Below, piece by piece: positions 32,725 through 38,364 of a stretch of 38,364 nt of DNA. The first letter of the stretch is position 1. Every line of letters starts with the position of its first letter. Source of the DNA: Clostridia bacterium (GTDB lineage: Bacteria; Bacillota; Clostridia; Lachnospirales; Lachnospiraceae); the NCBI GenBank assembly GCA_910576325.1, contig CAJTIM010000033.1:1-38364 (forward strand). The letters run 5' to 3'. The notes beneath the pieces were generated by a model, which made no database searches, had not been told where the DNA came from, and saw nothing but the letters and a program-made list of their open reading frames with translations. A program made the translations under genes and the position numbers.

Positions 32725-33159
32725 CGTGTACCTCCCTTCATGGGGCTGTGTTTTTAAGTATCTTTTGTGCTGTGAAATTCTTTCGCGGGAAAATCCTTCA
32801 AGGCTTTCTTTCCTATGCGGATTTCTTTACGGACTTCTTTGCAGATTTCTTTGTAGATTTCTTTGAGAATTTTCCCCGGATATGGTTCCATTTTAGCGCG
32901 AACATGCATACTCGATAACTTGCATAGCTGTAAGCGGCTGCGGATTTTTTATTTTACTGTCTCTTTCAGATATGTAAGTTACTTATTATAAGAAATAATC
33001 TTTTGATGGAATGAGGGAAACTAAGAGATTTATATGGATTCCAAATATCCTTCATCGTGTACGGATTATTTGCAAACACATATATTTATAGCTGAAAATT
33101 GATTTCAAAAAGGTACACAAGGAGGGATATTACAAAGTTGAAACAGGAGGTACTTACAA
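32725..33159. other. Intergenic region with 12-bp tandem repeats
   Basis: Four near-identical 12-base units (ATTTCTTTGTAG-like, 32821-32868) lie upstream of the operon. A CTTATTATAAG palindrome with TATAAT on minus (near 33000) may be the operon promoter or an operator, but no clear -35 was found. No gene seen. Confidence 0.5.
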
Positions 33160-33399
33160 ATGATAGTGTTTGATCCATTTTGGCAGCTCTTAAAGGAACA
33201 GAATATCACTACTTATGATTTAGAATATAAATACGGTCTCAATCCGGCCGATACAAGCAGGTTAAAGCATAATCACAATTATACGCTTAAGTCCATCAAC
33301 CGGTTTTGTGAGCTGTTTTCCTGTCAGCCCGGGGAAATTCTTTTTTATCGCTCTTCAAATATTCTGATTCCGCCGGAAGGTTTGCAAATGAAAGGATAA
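33160..33399 (+). CDS. XRE-family HTH regulator (YozG-like)
   Basis: A 79-residue single-domain Cro/CI-type DNA-binding protein. FDPFWQLLKEQNITTYDLEYKYGLNPADTSRLKHNHNY holds helices 1-3 with the recognition helix DTSRLKHN, and the tail CELFSCQPGEILFY matches the YozG/HTH_26 group. An AGGAGG-type site precedes the ATG. On the minority strand, 60 bases before a reductase gene with its own promoter. It may regulate itself or the divergent cyclase operon. Confidence 0.88.
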   Translation: MIVFDPFWQLLKEQNITTYDLEYKYGLNPADTSRLKHNHNYTLKSINRFCELFSCQPGEILFYRSSNILIPPEGLQMKG

Positions 33400-33408
33400 A
33401 ACTATCTG

Positions 33409-33437
33409 TTCTCCTGAGCTGCGAATTGTGGTACAAT
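33409..33437 (+). promoter_or_regulatory. Extended -10 promoter of the reductase gene
   Basis: TTGTGGTACAAT (TGG plus TACAAT). Weak -35 (TTCTCC at 17 bases). Confidence 0.4.
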
Positions 33438-33468
33438 AACATTCATCAGCACAGGGAGGATAATGTTT

Positions 33469-34014
33469 ATGAAAAACAAATTAATACTGTATATCGCAAT
33501 GTCTTTGGACGGATATATTGCGGAAAAAGACGGCAGTATCGGCTTTTTAGATGAAACCCCAGGTCCTTCGCCTGACCTTGGATATGAAACCTTCTACCGC
33601 TCCTTGCAGGCAATTATACTGGGAGGAAAAACTTACCGCCAAATAAAAAATGAGCTTTCGCCGGATAAATGGCCCTACGAAGGAATGCCCTGTTATGTAT
33701 GCACACGCCGGCAATCTCAATATGACACGAATGTCCAATTCACATCTTTACCGCCGGGGCAGCAGGTATTGGATCTGATTTCAAAAGAACACTCAGGAAA
33801 TATCTGGCTTATGGGCGGAGGAGAAATCATTCGCTGCTTTATGCGTGAAAATTTAATTGATAAATATTATATTTACGTTATGCCAACTGTTCTTGGAAAC
33901 GGAATCCCCCTTTTCCCCCCGGAGTTCCCGAAAACCAATCTTAAATTGGAAAGCTGCAGAAACATCGGGGAGATTGTTGAGTTGATTTACCAAAAAGGCA
34001 TTTCCGCAGAGTGA
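33469..34014 (+). CDS. Dihydrofolate reductase family protein (RibD C-terminal/YyaP type)
   Basis: A 181-residue NADPH-binding DHFR-fold protein. Family landmarks are YIAMSLDGYIAEKDGS at the N-terminus, ILGGKTYRQIK in the middle, IWLMGGGEIIRCFMREN for the cofactor loop and YIYVMPTVLGNGIPLFP. These match YwjB/YyaP-like reductases rather than true folate-cycle DHFR; the physiological substrate is unknown. The MKNKLILY start was chosen since GGAGG is 9 bases upstream, while the earlier ATG is only 3 bases away. Confidence 0.87.
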   Translation: MKNKLILYIAMSLDGYIAEKDGSIGFLDETPGPSPDLGYETFYRSLQAIILGGKTYRQIKNELSPDKWPYEGMPCYVCTRRQSQYDTNVQFTSLPPGQQVLDLISKEHSGNIWLMGGGEIIRCFMRENLIDKYYIYVMPTVLGNGIPLFPPEFPKTNLKLESCRNIGEIVELIYQKGISAE

Positions 34015-34030
34015 CGCAGCACTCCTGCAA

Positions 34031-34375
34031 TTACATGCATATTTTTTCAATAATTGCCTTTGCCTCATCCTTCCCAAGCACCTTGCCGCAGGACACTACT
34101 TTTCCATCCACAACCAGAGCCGGGGTAGTCATTATCCCATAGGCTGCAATCTGTGCAAAGTCCGTCACATGGTCAATGAATGTATCCATTCCCAGCTCCG
34201 TCAAAGCCGCCCGGACAGCGTCCTCCAAAGCATTGCATTTGGCGCAGCCGCTTCCCAGCACTTTGACCCTGGCGTCAGTCTTTGCGGCTTCTGCCTGCTC
34301 CATCCTTTCCGGGGTGCAGCTTCCGCCGCAGCAGCAGGATTTTGTTTCTTCCTTTTTTTTGCTAAACAGTCTCAT
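34031..34375 (-). CDS. Small thioredoxin-family protein (redox-active disulfide protein 2)
   Basis: A 114-residue thioredoxin-like protein with the redox site GSGCAKCNALE (CxxC) and the cis-Pro segment MTTPALVVDG. The N-terminus has a Cys cluster (SCCCGGSC) that could bind metal. Such proteins are commonly encoded beside DUF318/SO_0444 permeases and ArsR regulators, as here, and may reduce or hand over a metalloid or metal. Two tandem family-1 repeats separate it from the permease gene, the first abutting its SD (AGGAGG). Confidence 0.88.
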   Translation of the reverse strand: MRLFSKKKEETKSCCCGGSCTPERMEQAEAAKTDARVKVLGSGCAKCNALEDAVRAALTELGMDTFIDHVTDFAQIAAYGIMTTPALVVDGKVVSCGKVLGKDEAKAIIEKICM

Positions 34376-34394
34376 AAATCATTCCTCCTATTTT

Positions 34395-34560
34395 AAGTCG
34401 CTGCGCGACAGCACTAAAGGGTAAAGTCGCTTCGACACACTTGTGATGAGAGAAACTTTTATTCGAAAGGGCGCTCATAAAAGTTCCTCTCGTGTGTCTT
34501 TGCGACTTTACCGTCCGGCAAAAAATTTATCTAAATCACTTGACATTTCTTAGCTGGGCT
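34395..34560 (-). repeat. Family-1 palindromic repeat, copy 8 (extended form)
   Basis: Core to 34512, then the extension GTCCGGCAAAAAATTTATC to the AGCTGG end. The internal frame begins MSALSNKSFSH. Directly followed by copy 9. Confidence 0.9.
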
Positions 34561-34563
34561 ATA

Positions 34564-34730
34564 AAAGTCGCTGCGCGACAGCACTAAAGGGTAAAGTCGC
34601 TTCGACACACTTGTGATGAGAGAAACTTTCATTCGAAAGGGCGCTCATAAAAGTTCCTCTCGTGTGTCTTTGCGACTTTACCGTCCGGCAAAAAATTTAT
34701 CTAAATCGCTTGACATTTCTTAGCTGGACT
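34564..34730 (-). repeat. Family-1 palindromic repeat, copy 9 (extended form)
   Basis: Tandem duplicate of copy 8 at a 169-base period, with few differences, including the extension. Points to a recent duplication of the whole unit. Confidence 0.9.
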
Positions 34731-34735
34731 AAAAT

Positions 34736-35737
34736 TTAAATCAGTAAAAATTGAAGCATATTGAACAGGTAGCCGACCAGGATAATGCCGATGGTGCAGA
34801 CGCCGATAAACAATGCAAGCAGTTTCGGCTTTACCGCTTTGCGGAGCATAATCAAGGACGGCAGGCTTAACGTGGTAACTGCCATCATAAAAGACAGGAT
34901 TGTGCCAAGCTGTGCGCCCTTGTATAGCAGGACCTCCGCCACAGGGATCGTGCCGAAAATATCAGCATACATGGGAATGCCTGCCAGCGCAGCAAGGATA
35001 ACGCCGAACGGATTGCTGCCGCCCAATACGGCCTCAATCCAGCTTTCCGGAATCCAGTTGTGGATGACCGCGCCGATACCCACGCCAATCAAAATATACG
35101 GGAACACCTTCTTGAAGGTAAAAGCGACCTGTTCTTTCGCAAACCGAACCCGCTCCCGCTTTGTGAGTGCAGGGGATTCAATATCCACACCGCCGGCCCT
35201 GCGGATAAATTCCTCCACATACGGCTCCATGTGCAATTTCTCAATGACAGTACCGCCTGCCACGGCGATCGCCAGCCCCACCGCCACATAAACGACGGCG
35301 ACTTTTACACCGAAAATGCTCATCAGCAGTACTAGACTGCCCAAGTCTACCATTGGGGACGAAATCAGGAAAGAAAATGTAACCCCAAGCGGCAATCCCG
35401 CACCGGTAAAACCGATAAACAGAGGGATAGACGAACAGGAGCAAAAAGGCGTCACCGTGCCTAACAGAGCGGATATAATATTCGCACTGATACCATGAAA
35501 ACGGCCCAATATCCGTTTGCTCCGCTCCGGTGGAAAATAGCTTTGAATGTAGGAAATAACAAAAATCAGGAAACACAGTAGCAGGGTGATCTTCATTACA
35601 TCATAGAGAAAAAACCGGACGCTCCCTCCTACGCGCTCTTCCACATCCAGCCCAAGCATAATAAGGCCCCTGCCAATCAATTCGTTCAGCCACTTCATGC
35701 CTAAAATCTGCTCTTGAATAAAATTCCATATGCTCAT
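34736..35737 (-). CDS. DUF318/SO_0444-type permease (metal or metalloid efflux)
   Basis: A 333-residue integral membrane protein with about eight segments in two halves. The family hallmark TPFCSCSSIPLFIGFTGAGLP (about 100-120) has the paired Cys of ArsP/SO_0444-like permeases, which export trivalent organoarsenicals or other soft metals. The start MSIWNFIQ was chosen because GGGGGT lies 6 bases upstream. It forms a cluster with an ArsR regulator and a thioredoxin-like protein. A probable ArsR operator precedes it. The actual substrate is not shown by sequence. Confidence 0.85.
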   Translation of the reverse strand: MSIWNFIQEQILGMKWLNELIGRGLIMLGLDVEERVGGSVRFFLYDVMKITLLLCFLIFVISYIQSYFPPERSKRILGRFHGISANIISALLGTVTPFCSCSSIPLFIGFTGAGLPLGVTFSFLISSPMVDLGSLVLLMSIFGVKVAVVYVAVGLAIAVAGGTVIEKLHMEPYVEEFIRRAGGVDIESPALTKRERVRFAKEQVAFTFKKVFPYILIGVGIGAVIHNWIPESWIEAVLGGSNPFGVILAALAGIPMYADIFGTIPVAEVLLYKGAQLGTILSFMMAVTTLSLPSLIMLRKAVKPKLLALFIGVCTIGIILVGYLFNMLQFLLI

Positions 35738-35769
35738 AGAGAACCCCCACTTTCTATCTGCCGCACAAC

Positions 35770-35790
35770 ACATCAACTTTTTTTGATGTT
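35770..35790. promoter_or_regulatory. ArsR-type operator upstream of the permease gene
   Basis: ACATCAACTTTTTTTGATGT, an imperfect inverted repeat (ATCAA..TTGAT). Nearly the same sequence lies upstream of arsR. Confidence 0.6.
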
Positions 35791-35799
35791 TTAAGGATA

Positions 35800-35832
35800 G
35801 ATAAACGCCACCTCACTGGGATGGCGTTTATC
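35800..35832 (-). terminator. Hairpin overlapping the arsR stop codon
   Basis: Perfect 11-bp stem GATAAACGCCA/TGGCGTTTATC, 11-base loop. The upper arm includes the arsR TAA. No T-run, so it may only partly separate arsR from the permease gene. Confidence 0.55.
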
Positions 35833-36142
35833 TGTCACATGAAAGACATCCGCTCTCTTGGTCTCCGTCCGGCGTGGTAACAGCCAGCAGCCGCTTTACG
35901 GCTTCATCCCTGCCGGCCTTATTCAGACGATAATGCGTCCATTTGCCTTCCTGACGGCTCACAACAAGCCCGGAGTCGCACAAAATCTTCATGTGATAGG
36001 ACAGGCCGGACTGCGTCAGGTCCATCGGCTCTTGCAGAACACAGGCACATTTTTCTCCGCTTCGCAGTTGTTCCAGAATGGCAAGACGCTTGGGGTCACA
36101 CAGGGCCTTAAAGACTTTCGCATCTTCTTGATGAGTTCCCAT
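35828..36142 (-). CDS. arsR: ArsR-family metal-responsive repressor
   Basis: A 104-residue winged-helix repressor. KVFKALCDPKRLAILEQL opens the fold, EKCACVLQEPMDLTQSGLSYHMKIL holds an ArsR-type CxC metal site in helix 3 followed by the recognition helix, and WTHYRLN forms the wing. The C-terminal GCLSC adds Cys that may join metal binding. Divalent or trivalent soft metals would release it from DNA. Two matching operator-like repeats, before arsR and before the permease gene, fit autoregulation plus control of efflux. Confidence 0.92.
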   Translation of the reverse strand: MGTHQEDAKVFKALCDPKRLAILEQLRSGEKCACVLQEPMDLTQSGLSYHMKILCDSGLVVSRQEGKWTHYRLNKAGRDEAVKRLLAVTTPDGDQESGCLSCDR

Positions 36143-36154
36143 GCACGCTTCCTC

Positions 36155-36177
36155 ACATCAATTTTTTTTGATATAAA
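36155..36177. promoter_or_regulatory. ArsR-type operator upstream of arsR
   Basis: ACATCAATTTTTTTTGATAT, matching the permease-side site at nearly every position. It lies 13 bases upstream of the arsR start, so it would block the promoter or early transcript. Confidence 0.6.
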
Positions 36178-36266
36178 TTAGTATATGCGGGAATCGTCCG
36201 TTTGTCAATAGTACTTCGCAAAGTTTTCTTCTCCCGGTTTCACCCCTGGTTTCTCCTCTCCTATTT

Positions 36267-36436
36267 CAGCCGCCGCGCAGCGGCGCTGAAGGGTAAAGTC
36301 GCTTCGACGCACCTGTAATGAGAGAAACTTTCATCCGAAAGGGCACTCATGAAAGTTCCTCGCAAGCTCCTTTGCGGCTTTACCCGCCGGCCAAAAATAT
36401 TTTTTATAAACTCATGGCATTTCTTAGCCGGACTAT
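36267..36436 (-). repeat. Family-1 palindromic repeat, copy 10 (diverged, extended)
   Basis: The most divergent full copy: the small palindrome reads CCGC-CGCGCA-GCGG and other arm positions changed in pairs. The frame is still open (MSALSDESFSH to AARRLK then TAG). It lies between arsR and the pyrG stop. Confidence 0.85.
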
Positions 36437-36468
36437 ATCTAAAACGCTTTCTTCAAAGCCTTATGTTT

Positions 36469-38118
<1,650 letters not shown>

Positions 38119-38126
38119 TTATCTGC

Positions 38127-38171
38127 ACAAAAAGAAGGAGTCGGAAACCTATGATTGGTTCCTGACTCCTT
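38127..38171 (-). terminator. Terminator-like hairpin upstream of pyrG
   Basis: A 15-bp stem with one mismatch, AAGGAGTCGGAAACC/GGTTCCTGACTCCTT, then CTTTTTG on minus. It may end transcripts from upstream, or act in pyrG attenuation as in other Bacillota, where CTP level controls leader termination. The leader start could not be found. Confidence 0.75.
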
Positions 38172-38185
38172 TGTCAGTGCTTTTA

Positions 38186-38364
38186 ATCACCAACCCCCAC
38201 TTCAAGTGGGGGTTTGAAAAACGCCCCCAAGGGCTCTGTTACTGCTCGCCTGAAAGGCGGGTATCGCAAGCTTATATTACTTGCTGCCGCTAAAAAGCGG
38301 CTCCCTCACTTTCTTCTTTCCGAGACTCTTCTGACTGGTCCCGAATATATTTTTTTATAGCATC
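38186..38364 (-). mobile_element. Probable end of an IS200/IS605-type element
   Basis: A run of small stems including the perfect CCCCCACTT/AAGTGGGGG and CGCC/GGCG hairpins follows a short C-terminal frame resembling IS200 TnpA. Subterminal palindromes downstream of tnpA are typical of this family. The element continues past the window, so the boundary near 38186 is a guess. Confidence 0.45.
38290..38364 (-). CDS. C-terminus of a possible IS200-type transposase TnpA (partial)
   Basis: 24 codons, AIKKYIRDQSEESRKEES then GAAF and stop, cut by the window edge. TnpA (Y1 HUH) proteins often end with an IxKYIxxQ helix plus a charged tail. The stop codon lies inside a GCCGC/GCGGC hairpin. A short tail gives weak support. 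Confidence 0.4.
   Translation of the reverse strand, partial: DAIKKYIRDQSEESRKEESEGAAF

Overview
The window looks like chromosome of a low-to-mid GC Clostridia member, most likely Lachnospiraceae (Blautia/Clostridium cluster XIVa-like). The evidence is the gene order pduL-ackA-yceD-rpmF-plsX-acpP-rnc-smc-ftsY, strong AGGAGG-type ribosome binding sites, and the protein sequences. Nearly every gene is on the minus strand, which fits leading-strand genes with replication running from high to low coordinates. Only three genes are on plus (about 11.8, 33.2 and 33.5 kb). No tRNA, rRNA or CRISPR array was seen.

Layout. 0.2-1.6 kb: a Septu-like ATPase (PtuA) followed by a truncated PtuB HNH gene. 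1.8-4.9 kb: a DUF3021/LytTR pair, a Cof-type HAD phosphatase and a duplicated rhamnose-mutarotase-like protein. 4.9-6.4 kb: three tandem copies of a dispersed repeat, then threonine ammonia-lyase. 6.5-11.3 kb: an acetyltransferase and a run of small proteins that resembles a polymorphic-toxin immunity island, ending in an Imm26/Imm51-like protein. 11.8-13.4 kb: a small plus-strand gene, a type III toxin-antitoxin locus (antitoxin-like RNA plus a ToxN/AbiQ toxin broken by one in-frame stop), and a 214-bp palindrome. 13.4-25.6 kb: the housekeeping block ftsY, smc, rnc, acpP, plsX, a chemoreceptor gene, rpmF, yceD, ackA and pduL. 26.1-29.8 kb: a lactonase-like beta-propeller, hemL and hemB. 30.0-32.7 kb: an unusual operon. 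Its distal gene carries, in order and with matching spacing, the catalytic signature of class II nucleotidyl cyclase toxins (CyaA/edema factor/ExoY), and its proximal gene encodes an unknown Gly-rich helical partner. Both genes carry single-base frameshifts. 33.2-36.1 kb: an XRE regulator, a DHFR-like reductase, and a metalloid-type cluster (small thioredoxin, permease, ArsR). 36.5-38.1 kb: pyrG. 38.2 kb to the end: what looks like the end of an IS200-like element.

Two intergenic repeat families stand out. Family 1 (about 118 bp, extended to about 165 bp in some copies; ten copies, eight near full length) is always in the same orientation. It often abuts the Shine-Dalgarno of the next gene, and every near full-length copy keeps an open 28-codon reading frame with its own SD. 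Family 2 (two copies, about 212 bp) is a giant palindrome whose outer arms differ between copies but stay self-complementary.

The conflict-type loci share a pattern: PtuB is truncated, ToxN has a nonsense codon, and the cyclase operon carries two frameshifts. Either these systems are decaying or, for the G7 tract in the cyclase gene, switching is possible. The strongest candidate for an undescribed system is the cyclase operon at 30.0-32.7 kb.
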